In this document: positions 35,520-45,047 of the stretch, piece by piece | Layout of the letters: each line of letters begins with the position of its first letter | Position numbering within the stretch: position 1 is the stretch's first letter | Source of the DNA: an uncultured Prevotellaceae bacterium | GTDB taxonomy: Bacteria; Bacteroidota; Bacteroidia; Bacteroidales; Bacteroidaceae | Reading direction: 5' to 3' | DNA: 64,000 bases | NCBI GenBank assembly: GCA_900318885.1 | Contig: ONMN01000013.1 | Coordinates: 43,435-107,434 of the forward strand | Notes under the pieces: model-generated | Database searches by the model: none | What the model was told of the DNA's origin: nothing | Seen by the model: the letters and a program-made list of their open reading frames with translations, nothing else | Translations under genes and position numbers: made by a program

Positions 35520-36050
35520 GTCGGCAAACTGCTTCGTGGGCTCAATGAACTGTTCGTGCATGGGCTTGAGGACTTTTTCATAGCGATCAAGCACCATGTC
35601 AACGGTTCGTCCACGCTCGACAACATCACGGCGGATGTTACGGATGAGTCGCACGTCAGCATCGGTATCGACGAAAATCTTCAAGTCCATCATGTCGCGC
35701 AACTTCTTGTAGTGCAGCGTCATGATACCTTCCAGGATGATGACGGGCTTCGGCTCGACGTGAACAGTCTCCGGCAGACGATTGGAGATGATATAGGAAT
35801 AGGTGGGCTGCTCGATAGCCTGCCCATTTTTTAGCATCTTGATATGCTCGGTGAGCAGTTTCCAGTCGAAAGCGTCGGGATGGTCGAAATTGATGGCACG
35901 ACGCTCTTCCTCCGTGAGGTCCGTAGTATCGTTATAGTACGAATCCAAAGGGACGATAGCTGCACAATGAGGGGGCAGTGCCTGAGCGATTTTCTTGACG
36001 ACGGTGGTCTTTCCTGAACCTGTACCGCCAGCGATTCCAATGATTGTCAT
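35436..36050 (-). CDS. udk: Uridine kinase
   Basis: This 204-residue cytosolic kinase phosphorylates uridine and cytidine in pyrimidine salvage. It shows a P-loop GIAGGTGSGKTT (residues 5-16), DSYYND, the FDHPDAFDW segment and EGIMTLH, as in Udk. The length is normal, so the convergent overlap with the DUF308 gene (84 bp) is due to that gene's long tail. It is translationally coupled to the upstream nuclease gene: stop and start share one base (TAATG). That pairing fits release and reuse of nucleosides. Confidence 0.94.
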   Translation of the reverse strand: MTIIGIAGGTGSGKTTVVKKIAQALPPHCAAIVPLDSYYNDTTDLTEEERRAINFDHPDAFDWKLLTEHIKMLKNGQAIEQPTYSYIISNRLPETVHVEPKPVIILEGIMTLHYKKLRDMMDLKIFVDTDADVRLIRNIRRDVVERGRTVDMVLDRYEKVLKPMHEQFIEPTKQFADLIIPSGGDNKTGIHILRTYIEGIVTNV

Positions 36051-37108
36051 TATTTCTGTTCCTTGACGAGATAAACCAATGTGGGCAGGTGGTCGCTATA
36101 GCCATCGAGCCATACACCACCGGCATGTGTACGCAGCGTATTGCCCTTGTAACGGCCTTCCTGCTGGAACAGGTAGTCGCGACGGAAAATCTGTGGCTGC
36201 CAGAACTTGAGCGTAGAGAAGTCGCGCTGACCCTTGTCGTTGAGCAATGACCTCGACAGGATAATCTGGTCGAAGAGGTTCCACGCTCCGTCGTAGATCA
36301 GGGTTCCTGTACCGCTGGCATGAATTTCCCAAAAGGGATTGTAGAGGTCAGCGGCTTTGCTGGTCTCCTCAATCTTACGCTTAGCACCGAGTGCGATGGC
36401 CATAGAAGCATCAGCGGGGTCGTCGTTCATATCACCCATGATGAAAAGCTTCACGTTGGGGTCTTCGGCAATGAGGGAATCCTTCACGGCACGGATCTGA
36501 CTGCCACCGAGCTCACGATAGTACGATGTGGCACCGCGTGAGGGCAGGTGGTTGACGATAATGGTAACGTGCTCGTCGGCCAATGTACCGCTGACTACGA
36601 GGAATCCACGTGTGGCGCGACCCTTCTCGATGTCGTCCTGTTTCTCATATACATAAGGTACGAGCTTGACGTCGCGAACGGTGAACAACGAGGGGTTGTA
36701 GACCAAGCCGCAGTCGACACCACGCTGGTCGGGACCTTCGATGTGGCAGAACTGGAAGTTGCGGGCCTTCAGGGGTTCCTGATTGCAGAGGTCGGCGAGA
36801 CACTTGGCATTCTCGACCTCGGAGACACCAATGGCAGCACAACCAACTGTCGGCAACTTGTCGGTACCCATATCAGCCAGTACACGGGCCATGTTGCGCA
36901 ATTTATGCGTGTACTTCATGCCTGTCCATTTGTTACGACCTTCGGGCAGATACTCGTAGTCGTTGTGGCCTTCATCGTGGCATGTGTCAAAGAGGTTCTC
37001 GAGGTTATAAAAACCAATGGCGTAAACTGAGAATTTCTTCTCTTGAGCTTGTGCATTCATCGTTCCTACCAGGAACATGATTGCGATAAATAATAACAGC
37101 TTTTTCAT
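36050..37108 (-). CDS. Exported endonuclease/exonuclease/phosphatase (EEP) family protein
   Basis: This 352-residue protein has a signal peptide (NAQA, about residue 21) and EEP-fold motifs: GFYNLENLFD (metal Asn/Glu), GVSEVEN (catalytic Glu), VNHLPSR (His), MGDMNDDP (Asp/Asn) and YSDHLPTLVY (terminal His). EEP enzymes cut phosphodiesters in DNA or RNA, or phosphoesters in inositol lipids. The NLENLFD form is common in Bacteroidota secreted nucleases. It is in an operon with udk and divergent from a TonB receptor, so a nucleic-acid substrate is likely but not proven. Confidence 0.85.
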   Translation of the reverse strand: MKKLLLFIAIMFLVGTMNAQAQEKKFSVYAIGFYNLENLFDTCHDEGHNDYEYLPEGRNKWTGMKYTHKLRNMARVLADMGTDKLPTVGCAAIGVSEVENAKCLADLCNQEPLKARNFQFCHIEGPDQRGVDCGLVYNPSLFTVRDVKLVPYVYEKQDDIEKGRATRGFLVVSGTLADEHVTIIVNHLPSRGATSYYRELGGSQIRAVKDSLIAEDPNVKLFIMGDMNDDPADASMAIALGAKRKIEETSKAADLYNPFWEIHASGTGTLIYDGAWNLFDQIILSRSLLNDKGQRDFSTLKFWQPQIFRRDYLFQQEGRYKGNTLRTHAGGVWLDGYSDHLPTLVYLVKEQK

Positions 37109-37128
37109 AATAGTTTCAGATTTTTGTG

Positions 37129-37136
37129 CGAAGATA
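37129..37136 (-). promoter_or_regulatory. -7 box (TATCTTCG) of EEP nuclease-udk
   Basis: One-mismatch TAnnTTTG on the minus strand, 20 bp from the ATG at 37108. Confidence 0.5.
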
Positions 37137-37211
37137 GTGATATTTTTTTAAAATCTCAAACTTTTTTTGAAAAAAGATATAAAAATATAGTGTTTTTTAA
37201 ATTTTATTTAT

Positions 37212-37219
37212 TATCTTTG
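37212..37219 (+). promoter_or_regulatory. -7 box (TATCTTTG) of TonB receptor operon
   Basis: TAnnTTTG match 39 bp upstream of the ATG at 37259, in an AT-rich divergent intergenic region. Confidence 0.7.
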
Positions 37220-37258
37220 CGGCAATATTACTAATTAAACTAACAAAAAAACCAACTT

Positions 37259-39889
37259 ATGCAGAAAAAGCTCAAAATTGCAGTGATGGCACTTTTCATC
37301 GCAACAACGGCACTGGCACAGACCGATGAACCTAAGCAATCGGCTGATCAGGAGTCCGTCAGCAGCGAGCAAGCCTTCACTTTCACGGAAGCTCAGTTGG
37401 GCGACGACGACGACATGTCGCAGAACGTGACGATTATTTCGTCAAACCAAAATGTCTATGCGTCGCAAGTAGGTTACACATGGAGCCCTGTTCGCTTCCG
37501 TTATCGTGCTTTTAACCAAAAGTACAATGAGATCTACATCAACGGTGTCCAGATGAACGACATGGAGAGCGGTCAGTTCCGCTATTCACTCGTAGGAGGT
37601 CTGAATCAACAGACCCGTGGCGTGGAAAACGCACTGCCGTTCGAGTTTAACAACTTCGCTGTAGCGGGAATGGGTGGTTCGAACAACTACAATTTCCGTC
37701 CCAGTGCTATGGCTACTGGCCAGCGCGTGACGCTGACGGGAGCTAACCGTAATTATACGGTGCGCGCGATGTACACTTATAATAGTGGCTTGCGTCCCGA
37801 CGGGTGGGCTTTCTCGGCTAACGTTACTTACCGTTGGGCGAACATGGCGACAGCTAACGTCCCAGGTACGTTCTACAATTCGCTGTCCTACTTCCTGGGT
37901 GCTGAGAAGAAGCTGAACGACAAGCACGCCCTCTCGTTCGTCACTTGGGGTAATCCTACGGAGCGTGCCGCTCAGGGTCCTGCAACGGATGAGATGTACT
38001 GGATTGCCAACAGCTACTTCTACAATCCGAACTGGGGTTACCAAGACGGCAAGAAGCGCAGCGCTCGTGTCATCAACGACTTTGCTCCAACAGCCATGCT
38101 TACTTGGGACTGGAACATCGGACAGGACACGAAGCTGATTACATCGCTGACAGGACGCTACTCCATCTACAAGAGTACCAACCTGGAGTATAACGACAGC
38201 GAGAATCCCAAACCCAACTACTGGAAGAACCTGCCGTCGAGCTACTACGACGTATGGTATCCTGAGGATGTCGCCGGACGTACTGTGAGCGGATATCAGG
38301 ACTTCTGGCGCGCATGGGCTTATCTGAGCGGTAGCGAGGAAAATCGTCAGATTAACTGGGACAGGCTGTATTTAGCCAACGTACAGGGTAATGCCACAGG
38401 ACGTGACGCATCATATTTCGTATCGGCCAGATACAACAACAATATCAATCTGTCCTTGGCTTCGACGCTGAATACCAAGCTCGGCACGAACACTGCCTTG
38501 AACTTGGGTCTGCAGTTGGCAGCCAATATCGGCCAGCACTACAAGAAGATTGACGATATGCTCGGCTCGAATAGTCTGCGCAACATCAATACCTATGCGC
38601 TGGGTACTTACTCGATTGGCGACCCCCATGTCTATTACGACTTGAGAAACAAGGACGCCATATTGAAGGAAGGTGACAAGTACGGTTACGACTACAATAT
38701 CCACGTACGCAAGGCTCAGCTATGGGGTTCGCTGAAGTGGAATAGGGATAACTACCAGTCGTTCCTCGCTGGTCGCATTGGTGGTGTCACCATACAGCGC
38801 GACGGTAAGATGGAGAACGGTATCGCTGTATCTCAGGGCAACGGAGTTACCTCTTACGGCAAGAGCGAAGTCGGTAAGTTCCTGGATGGCGGCGTGAAAT
38901 GGGGTATCAGTTCGAATACCATCAAGAAATACGGTCTGACATGGAACGCAGGTCTGAGCTTTGAGTTGCGTGCTCCTACGGCTTCGACAGTATTTGTATC
39001 TCCTGAGGTCAACAATGATTTCGTGATGAACCTGAAAAACGAGAGAGTATTCTCGAGTGAGGTTGGCTTGCAATATGAGAGTGCGAAATTCAAGGCCAAC
39101 GTCAGTGGTTATTTCAGCCATCTGAACGACGTTACTGAGTGGCAGCAGTTCTACGACGACGATGCCAACTCGTTCACATACGTATCCATGACGGGTATCC
39201 AGAAAGAATACTACGGACTGGAGTGGGGTCTCAAGTACAAGATAACGCCTTCGTTCAGTGTCAAGACGCTGGGAACCATCAGCGAGGCTAAGTACGTGAA
39301 TAACGCTCCCGTTATCTACATGAAATCGACGGAGGGAACATACCACAACGATATAGTATATAATAAAGGTATGCGCGAGGGAGGCACCCCGCTGTCAGCA
39401 TTCAACCTGACGCTGAGCTACAGCGGTGGCGGATGGTTCATCGACGTGATGGGTAACTACTACGACCGCATCTACCTCTCTTACTCGCCTACATACCGCT
39501 ACGGCAAGACCTTGGATAACCGCCAGAAAGTTTACGAGAACACCGGTATTGAAGCCGAGAAGGTTTACGACATTGTCGACGGTAAGAAGGTCATCCTTGA
39601 TCGTGCTCTGGAGCAAGCCAAGGGTAAAGGTGGATTCATGCTCGACCTCTCTATCGGTAAGAGTATCCGCATGAGGAAAGGACAGCTCTCGATTAATCTC
39701 TCTTTGACCAATGTGCTGAATAACCGTAAGATGGTCACTGGCGGTTTCGAGCAGAGCCGAAGCAACTACTCTGTGAATACAACCACTGGTGATGTGGGCA
39801 GTGCCCGTGTCTACAAGTTCGACCGCAACCCGTATAAGTTCTATTCGTACGGCATCAACGGCATGTTGAACCTTGGTTATAGATTTTAA
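37259..39889 (+). CDS. TonB-dependent outer-membrane receptor
   Basis: This 876-residue protein has a signal peptide (TALAQ, about 21), a plug-like region (about 40-180, RFRYRAFNQKYNEIYINGVQMN) and a long beta-barrel with alternating aromatic strands, ending in LGYRF with a C-terminal Phe as outer-membrane barrels do. It lacks the carboxypeptidase-like N-terminal domain of SusC proteins, and no SusD follows. Instead two OB-fold-type lipoproteins follow, 30 and 33 bp apart. It would import a ligand bound by these lipoproteins. The ligand is unknown; nucleic-acid pieces are proposed from the flanking nucleases. Confidence 0.8.
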   Translation: MQKKLKIAVMALFIATTALAQTDEPKQSADQESVSSEQAFTFTEAQLGDDDDMSQNVTIISSNQNVYASQVGYTWSPVRFRYRAFNQKYNEIYINGVQMNDMESGQFRYSLVGGLNQQTRGVENALPFEFNNFAVAGMGGSNNYNFRPSAMATGQRVTLTGANRNYTVRAMYTYNSGLRPDGWAFSANVTYRWANMATANVPGTFYNSLSYFLGAEKKLNDKHALSFVTWGNPTERAAQGPATDEMYWIANSYFYNPNWGYQDGKKRSARVINDFAPTAMLTWDWNIGQDTKLITSLTGRYSIYKSTNLEYNDSENPKPNYWKNLPSSYYDVWYPEDVAGRTVSGYQDFWRAWAYLSGSEENRQINWDRLYLANVQGNATGRDASYFVSARYNNNINLSLASTLNTKLGTNTALNLGLQLAANIGQHYKKIDDMLGSNSLRNINTYALGTYSIGDPHVYYDLRNKDAILKEGDKYGYDYNIHVRKAQLWGSLKWNRDNYQSFLAGRIGGVTIQRDGKMENGIAVSQGNGVTSYGKSEVGKFLDGGVKWGISSNTIKKYGLTWNAGLSFELRAPTASTVFVSPEVNNDFVMNLKNERVFSSEVGLQYESAKFKANVSGYFSHLNDVTEWQQFYDDDANSFTYVSMTGIQKEYYGLEWGLKYKITPSFSVKTLGTISEAKYVNNAPVIYMKSTEGTYHNDIVYNKGMREGGTPLSAFNLTLSYSGGGWFIDVMGNYYDRIYLSYSPTYRYGKTLDNRQKVYENTGIEAEKVYDIVDGKKVILDRALEQAKGKGGFMLDLSIGKSIRMRKGQLSINLSLTNVLNNRKMVTGGFEQSRSNYSVNTTTGDVGSARVYKFDRNPYKFYSYGINGMLNLGYRF

Positions 39890-39919
39890 TTAGAAACAAG
39901 TAATTAGAAATCACTCATT

Positions 39920-41209
39920 ATGACTACCTATATATATAATAAGGTGAAGAAGGCTGTGAAGGCAGGAATGTTGGCATTGCTGGTTCCCGTTCTCACTAAT
40001 CTCATCTCCTCGTGTCAAGACAAGGACTGGGATGCGCCTTCTACGGAAAAGGGTATAGAGGCTTACGGCAACAAATATCTGAAGGAAACCAACTTGAAGA
40101 CCATTGCCGAGGTGATAGCACTCTATAGCAACGAAATCAACAACAATAGCCTGAAGGAGGTGAAGCAGCCCATGCAGATCAAGGGTATCGTCACTGGTAA
40201 CGACGAGGAAGGCAACATCTACAACAGCCTATATATCCAGGACAATACGGCAGCTATTGCTATCAGCATCTCACAGAGCGGACTGTACGCAGCATTACCA
40301 GTAGGTCAGGAGATTCTTATAGAATTGCAAGGCCTGTATATCGGTGGCTACGGCAAGCAGCCTCAGATTGGCACCACCTATACCAATCCCAATAAGGAAG
40401 GTGCTACGCCGCAGGTCGGCCGTATGAGCCGTTACATCTGGAAGGATCATTACAAACTGATTGGTACTGTGGCTGGTAAGACGGCAACTCCCATCGAGGT
40501 GAAATGGAATTTCAATTCACTGGATATCAGCAAGGACTGCGGCAAGCTGATTACCCTGAAGGGCGTCACGCTGGCTGAAGCTGACGGAAAGGCAGTATTT
40601 GCACCCAGCGACGGCAGTGTGCCATTGACGGCCAACTGTGCCAACCGCGTCATCAGCGGTTTGAGCAATGTCGTGGTACGCACCAGCACCTATGCCGACT
40701 TTGCCAAGACATTACTGCCCACAGGACTGGTTGATATCACGGGTGTGGCAACACGCTACAACGACACCTGGCAGATTCTGATGCGTAGGGCAAGTGATAT
40801 CACTGCATCGAGCACTGAGCCTGCTCCTGTAGCTACTCCTTCTGGAAGTGGTACTGAGGCAGATCCGTATAACGTTGCAGCTGTCACCGTATTCACCAAG
40901 GCTTTGGCTGCTGATGCTCAGGCTGGTCCTGTCTACGCCAAGGGTTATGTGGTCAAAGTGACAGATATAGACACTAGTGGAAGCTTTGGTAACGCCACCT
41001 ATCTGATTTCCGACCAGAAGGACGGCTCGACAGGCTCGTTCCAGGTGTATCGCGGCTATGGTTTGAACAATGTGAAGTTCAATGCCGGTGCAACGCTCAA
41101 GGAGGGTGACGAGGTCACCGTCTATGGTAAGGTGGTGAACTACAAAGGCAATACGCCGCAGTTTGCCCAGGGCAGCTACATCTACGAACAGAACGGAAAG
41201 AAGAAGTAA
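39920..41209 (+). CDS. DUF5689/OB-fold-type surface lipoprotein
   Basis: This 429-residue lipoprotein (LISSC, C32) has an N-terminal DUF5689-like region (about 55-300, with IKGIVTGNDEEGNIYNSLYIQDNTAAIAIS), then a C-terminal module (about 305-425) opened by GSGTEADPYNVAAV. That module is closely like the first module of the next gene, and both end in EGDEVTVYGKVVNYKGNTP-type strands. These folds are small beta-barrels of OB type that often bind nucleic acids or sugars. The first codons contain an AT-rich palindrome (39926-39945). It lies in the TonB receptor operon. Confidence 0.75.
   Translation: MTTYIYNKVKKAVKAGMLALLVPVLTNLISSCQDKDWDAPSTEKGIEAYGNKYLKETNLKTIAEVIALYSNEINNNSLKEVKQPMQIKGIVTGNDEEGNIYNSLYIQDNTAAIAISISQSGLYAALPVGQEILIELQGLYIGGYGKQPQIGTTYTNPNKEGATPQVGRMSRYIWKDHYKLIGTVAGKTATPIEVKWNFNSLDISKDCGKLITLKGVTLAEADGKAVFAPSDGSVPLTANCANRVISGLSNVVVRTSTYADFAKTLLPTGLVDITGVATRYNDTWQILMRRASDITASSTEPAPVATPSGSGTEADPYNVAAVTVFTKALAADAQAGPVYAKGYVVKVTDIDTSGSFGNATYLISDQKDGSTGSFQVYRGYGLNNVKFNAGATLKEGDEVTVYGKVVNYKGNTPQFAQGSYIYEQNGKKK
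39926..39945. repeat. AT-rich palindrome at start of DUF5689 gene
   Basis: ACCTATATATATAATAAGGT has ACCT/AGGT ends around an AT core. It begins 6 bp after the start codon's first base and encodes TYIYNKV. Confidence 0.6.
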
Positions 41210-41242
41210 GCATTCAATAACGAACAATAAAAACTAAAAGAT

Positions 41243-43195
41243 ATGAAAAGGAAATTAAATTATCTGATTGCGTTGGCCCTGATGGCCTTCACATTCACAA
41301 GCTGTGAGGACGTTCCATCTCCCTTCGGAGAAGTCGTTCCACCAAAAGGTGACGATGTTGTTGTCATTGATCCTTCAGGTACAGGTACTGAGGCTGACCC
41401 CTTCAACATCGCTGGTGTCATAGAGTATGTCAGTGGTCTTGGAGCTGATGTCGCATCGCCCAATGAAGTATATTTCAAGGGTTACATCACTTCTATCACG
41501 GAGGCTTACGGTACCCAATATGGTAATGCTACCTTCGAGGTGTCTGACACTAAGGATGGCGGCAACAAGTTCCTCTGCTATCGTGTGAAATATTTTAATA
41601 ATCAAGGCTATAGCAACCCCAGCGACCCCAACATCAAGGAAGGTGATGAGGTAATCATGTGCGGTAAGGTTGTCAACTACAAGGGCAACACCCCTGAAAC
41701 TTCTGCCAATGCTGCATGGTTGTACTCCCTCAATGGTACTAAGGGTGGCGGCTCAACGCCTCAGCCCAGTGGAGAGGCTAAGAAGGTAAGCATTGCAGAC
41801 TTCCTTGCAGCAAAGGATAGCGACACCGAATGGTATCAGTTGACTGGTACTGTGAAGAATCTGAAGGATGGTGACCAGTACGGAAACTTCGACCTCGATG
41901 ATGGAACCGGTTCTGTCTATGTCTATGGTCTGCTCGCAGAGAAGGACGGTGCCAAGCAAAAGTTCCAGGAACTGGTAGCCGCCAAGGGTATCAAGAACGG
42001 CAGCAAATTGACCATCAATGGTCTTCGTAGCACTTACAACGAAAAGGCGCAGGTGAAGAATGCCTACTTCGTGAGTGTTGAGAATGGCGATACGCCTACT
42101 CCATCTGGTACAGGTGACGGAACAGAGAACAATCCTTACAATGTTCTTGGAGCTAAGGCCAAGGGCGAACAGACAGGTGCATGGGTGAAAGCATTCATTG
42201 TTGGTTGGGTAGAAGGTCAGGCATACGACAGTGGTGCTAAGTTCAACTCTGAAGCTACCGTCAAGACGAACATTCTGATTGCAGCAAGTGCAGACGAAAC
42301 GGATGTTACAAAGTGTATGCCTGTTCAGTTGCCTACTGGTGATGTACGTACTAAACTGAATCTGCAGGATAATCCTGGTAACCTCAAGAAGGAAGTGATA
42401 CTCTTTGGTGATATTGCTACCTATTTTAAAGTTGCTGGAATCAAGAACACCTCTTATGCTGTCATTGATGGCACAGGCGTAGGAACAAAGCCTGGTGGTG
42501 GCGACACTCCTTCTGGTGGTGAAGGTGCCGATGGTTCGAAGATTGTTACTGTTGCTGAGTTCAATGCAGCTTCTGAGAGTGATGATGTTTGGTATCAACT
42601 GACTGGTACTGTGGAGAATCTGAAGGATGGCGACCTGTATGGCAACTTTGACCTAAACGATGGAACCGGTTCTGTCTATGTCTATGGTCTGCTTTCTGAG
42701 AAGGGTGGTGCCAAGAAAAAGTTTCAGGAACTCGTTGCTGCCAAGGGCATCAAGAACGGCAGTAAGATTACGATTGTCGGTCTGCGTAGTTCATACAATG
42801 GTAATATTCAGGTTAAGAACGCCTACTTTATTAAGGTAGAGAATGAAGGTGGCGGTGGTGGAGGTGCTCAAACCGGTGCTGACGGTTCTACCATCATCTC
42901 TGTTTCAGATTTCAATGCAGCTGCAGAGAGTACAGACGTTTGGTATCAGCTCACTGGTACTGTGAAGAATCTGAAGGACAATGATCAGTATGGTAACTTT
43001 GATCTTGAAGACAGCACAGGTTCCGTCTATGTCTATGGTCTGCTTTCTGAGAAGGGCGGTGCCAAGAAAAAGTTCCAGGAACTCGCTGCTGAAAAGGGTA
43101 TAACTAACGGCAAAACTATTACTATCGTTGGTAACCGTGGCTCATATAACGGAAAGATTGAAGTAATGAATGCTTACTTTATTAGCATAAAATAA
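41243..43195 (+). CDS. Lipoprotein with three near-identical OB-fold-type modules
   Basis: This 650-residue lipoprotein (TFTSC, C21) has five modules: a GTGTEADPFN module (about 46-165), an OB-type module (about 180-280), a DUF6359-like module (about 290-410) and two more OB-type modules (about 430-530 and 548-650). The three OB modules share WYQLTGTV.NLKD.D.YGNFDL and SVYVYGLL.EK.GAK.KFQEL almost exactly, so they are recent duplications. Gly-rich linkers separate them. Such YQLTGTVxN modules are annotated as nucleic-acid-binding OB folds in other Bacteroidota proteins. It probably captures a ligand at the cell surface for the TonB receptor. Confidence 0.78.
   Translation: MKRKLNYLIALALMAFTFTSCEDVPSPFGEVVPPKGDDVVVIDPSGTGTEADPFNIAGVIEYVSGLGADVASPNEVYFKGYITSITEAYGTQYGNATFEVSDTKDGGNKFLCYRVKYFNNQGYSNPSDPNIKEGDEVIMCGKVVNYKGNTPETSANAAWLYSLNGTKGGGSTPQPSGEAKKVSIADFLAAKDSDTEWYQLTGTVKNLKDGDQYGNFDLDDGTGSVYVYGLLAEKDGAKQKFQELVAAKGIKNGSKLTINGLRSTYNEKAQVKNAYFVSVENGDTPTPSGTGDGTENNPYNVLGAKAKGEQTGAWVKAFIVGWVEGQAYDSGAKFNSEATVKTNILIAASADETDVTKCMPVQLPTGDVRTKLNLQDNPGNLKKEVILFGDIATYFKVAGIKNTSYAVIDGTGVGTKPGGGDTPSGGEGADGSKIVTVAEFNAASESDDVWYQLTGTVENLKDGDLYGNFDLNDGTGSVYVYGLLSEKGGAKKKFQELVAAKGIKNGSKITIVGLRSSYNGNIQVKNAYFIKVENEGGGGGGAQTGADGSTIISVSDFNAAAESTDVWYQLTGTVKNLKDNDQYGNFDLEDSTGSVYVYGLLSEKGGAKKKFQELAAEKGITNGKTITIVGNRGSYNGKIEVMNAYFISIK
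41783..43192. repeat. Intragenic triplication of an about 300-bp module
   Basis: Copies lie at roughly 41783-42085, 42537-42840 and 42885-43192. The central stretches around GTCTATGTCTATGGTCTGCT are the same in all three. This indicates recent duplication or gene conversion. Confidence 0.8.
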
Positions 43196-43198
43196 CGC

Positions 43199-44872
43199 AT
43201 GATGAAATCAACATCTTTATATATGGCAGCCGCAGCAATAGTCTGCGGCGCCATGTTTTATACGTCCTGCTCAAACAAAGTTGACACCGTGAAGCAAGAA
43301 CCGATTACCCAAGGCAATCCCTATCTGCCCCTGTGGGAACACATTCCCGATGGCGAGCCGTATGTGTTTGAAGATCCGGACAATCCTGGCAAGCAGCGCG
43401 TATATATTTATGGTTCGCACGACAACCTGAAGACCATGTATTGTGGTCGCGACCAGGTGGTGTGGTCGGCTCCCGTAGAGGATTTGACACAGTGGCGCTA
43501 CGACGGGGAAATCCTCGTGGTGAATAAGAATGCCAAGGGCGAGCCATTCGACTCTGCAGGTACTGCCGACGTGTTGTATGCACCTGACGTGACGCTGGTG
43601 ACTGACAGCACAGGCAAGAAGACCTATTACCTCTTCCCCAACGACCAGACGGGATTCCGCAACGGTCTGATAGCCAAGAGCGACAGCCCCAAGGGACCCT
43701 TCGAGGTGTGCAACTGGAATGCTGACGACCCCAACAAGGTGGACGGCATCTATGGCTTCGACCCTGCCGTGTTTGTTGATGACGACGGTCGCGTTTATGG
43801 CTACTGGGGTTTTGAGCACTCGATGGCTGCAGAGATTGACCCTGCGACGATGTGTACCGTAAAGCCTGGCACCGAAGTTGTAGACGGTATGGTTTCCGGC
43901 AGAAACGAGCCGGGCGTCTTCCGTTTCTTCGAGGCTTCGTCGCTCCGTAAGATTAAGGATAAGTATGTATTTATCTACAGTCGCTTTACGGAGGATGGCG
44001 AATTCGGACTGCCTACGTCGAACTATACGCTGGCATATGCCTATAGCGACAAGCCGTTAGGTCCCTGGACCTATGGCGGCACCATCATCGATGGTCGTGC
44101 TCGCGAGAAAGACGAGCAGGGCAACGTCATTGCCTCTGCCGTTCCTGACGGCAATACCCACGGCTCGATTTGCGAAATCAACGGCCAATGGTACGTATTC
44201 TACCACCGCCAGACAGGCACCGACGAATATGCCCGTCAGGCAATGGTGGCTCCCATCACCGTCAAAGTGGAAGAAGGTGCTGGCGGCAAGGTGGAAATCA
44301 GCGAGGGTGAATACAATTCTGAGGGTTTTGCCCTCAACGGCCTCAATCCCTTCGAGCGTCATTCGGCAGGTATCGCCTGTTGGCTGACGGGGCCGAAGCC
44401 TGCTGTTCACGAATGGCCCAACAACACGTTCTACGGCTCGTATGTAGAGGCGTCGTATGGTACCGACAGTAATTTCGATGCACCCTACGAGCTGACGAAC
44501 AACGCCAACCGCGTGGTAAACAACACCGACGGCAGTATCGTTGGCTATAAGTACTTCAACTTCGACGCTGAGCGTCTGGCTACAGGAGAGAACTTGATGC
44601 TTGTGCTCCGCCTGATTCCTGAGGGTATCGACGGCACCATCGAGCTCTGGATGGACCGTCCCTGGGCGTCGCAGGGCGGCAAAAAGATTGGTGAGATTGC
44701 GCTGAAGACTGACATGGCGAAGACCAGCACTGATATGGCGATAGGTATCTCAAAGGAGGCCAAAGAGGGTGAGCTCGCGGGCAAACATGCCATCTTCATC
44801 CTTTTCAAGTCCGACACCAAGGAGAAGTCGCTCTGCACCCTCGAGGACTTGGTATTCACCTTCGCAGAATAA
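43199..44872 (+). CDS. GH43-type glycoside hydrolase lipoprotein
   Basis: This 557-residue lipoprotein (FYTSC, C24) has a five-bladed propeller of the GH43 clan (about 40-390). Likely catalytic sites are the Asp in an early blade (YVFEDPDNPGKQRVYIYGSHD), FDPAVFVDDDG (pKa-modulating Asp) and FFEASSLRKIKDKYV (general acid Glu). A C-terminal beta-sandwich (about 400-557) resembles a carbohydrate-binding module. It starts 3 bp after the previous stop, so it is translated from the same operon as the TonB receptor. Arabinofuranosidase or xylosidase activity is likely, but the subfamily is unclear. Confidence 0.8.
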   Translation: MMKSTSLYMAAAAIVCGAMFYTSCSNKVDTVKQEPITQGNPYLPLWEHIPDGEPYVFEDPDNPGKQRVYIYGSHDNLKTMYCGRDQVVWSAPVEDLTQWRYDGEILVVNKNAKGEPFDSAGTADVLYAPDVTLVTDSTGKKTYYLFPNDQTGFRNGLIAKSDSPKGPFEVCNWNADDPNKVDGIYGFDPAVFVDDDGRVYGYWGFEHSMAAEIDPATMCTVKPGTEVVDGMVSGRNEPGVFRFFEASSLRKIKDKYVFIYSRFTEDGEFGLPTSNYTLAYAYSDKPLGPWTYGGTIIDGRAREKDEQGNVIASAVPDGNTHGSICEINGQWYVFYHRQTGTDEYARQAMVAPITVKVEEGAGGKVEISEGEYNSEGFALNGLNPFERHSAGIACWLTGPKPAVHEWPNNTFYGSYVEASYGTDSNFDAPYELTNNANRVVNNTDGSIVGYKYFNFDAERLATGENLMLVLRLIPEGIDGTIELWMDRPWASQGGKKIGEIALKTDMAKTSTDMAIGISKEAKEGELAGKHAIFILFKSDTKEKSLCTLEDLVFTFAE

Positions 44873-44913
44873 AAAAAATAGCGGGAATATTTGGTCAGTT
44901 CGAAAAAAAGTCG

Positions 44914-44921
44914 TACCTTTG
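44914..44921 (+). promoter_or_regulatory. -7 box (TACCTTTG) of rpmE2
   Basis: TAnnTTTG match with a TTTGG about 20 bp upstream (-33 region). It gives a leader of about 120 nt. Confidence 0.7.
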
Positions 44922-44927
44922 CACCCT

Positions 44928-45047
44928 CAAAGCTGCGAATAAGCGAAAGCAAAAGCTTGCTTTATGCTGAGCGAAAGCAGTTTCACAGCGTTTTTACGCT
45001 GTAAAATGCGAAAAATTTTAAGTAAACATAAAAAATAACAAGTAAAA
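44928..45047 (+). promoter_or_regulatory. Structured 5' leader of L31 gene
   Basis: The leader has a perfect ACAGCG/CGCTGT hairpin (44985-45002) and an upstream region of GCGAAAGC/GCTTGC repeats able to pair. Leaders of ribosomal protein genes often bind the protein itself; no named family was recognised here. Confidence 0.45.

Noticed and set aside
37259-39889. Calling the TonB receptor a SusC of a standard polysaccharide locus
   Set aside because: It lacks the SusC-type N-terminal domain and no SusD-like gene follows; the next genes are OB-fold-type lipoproteins.
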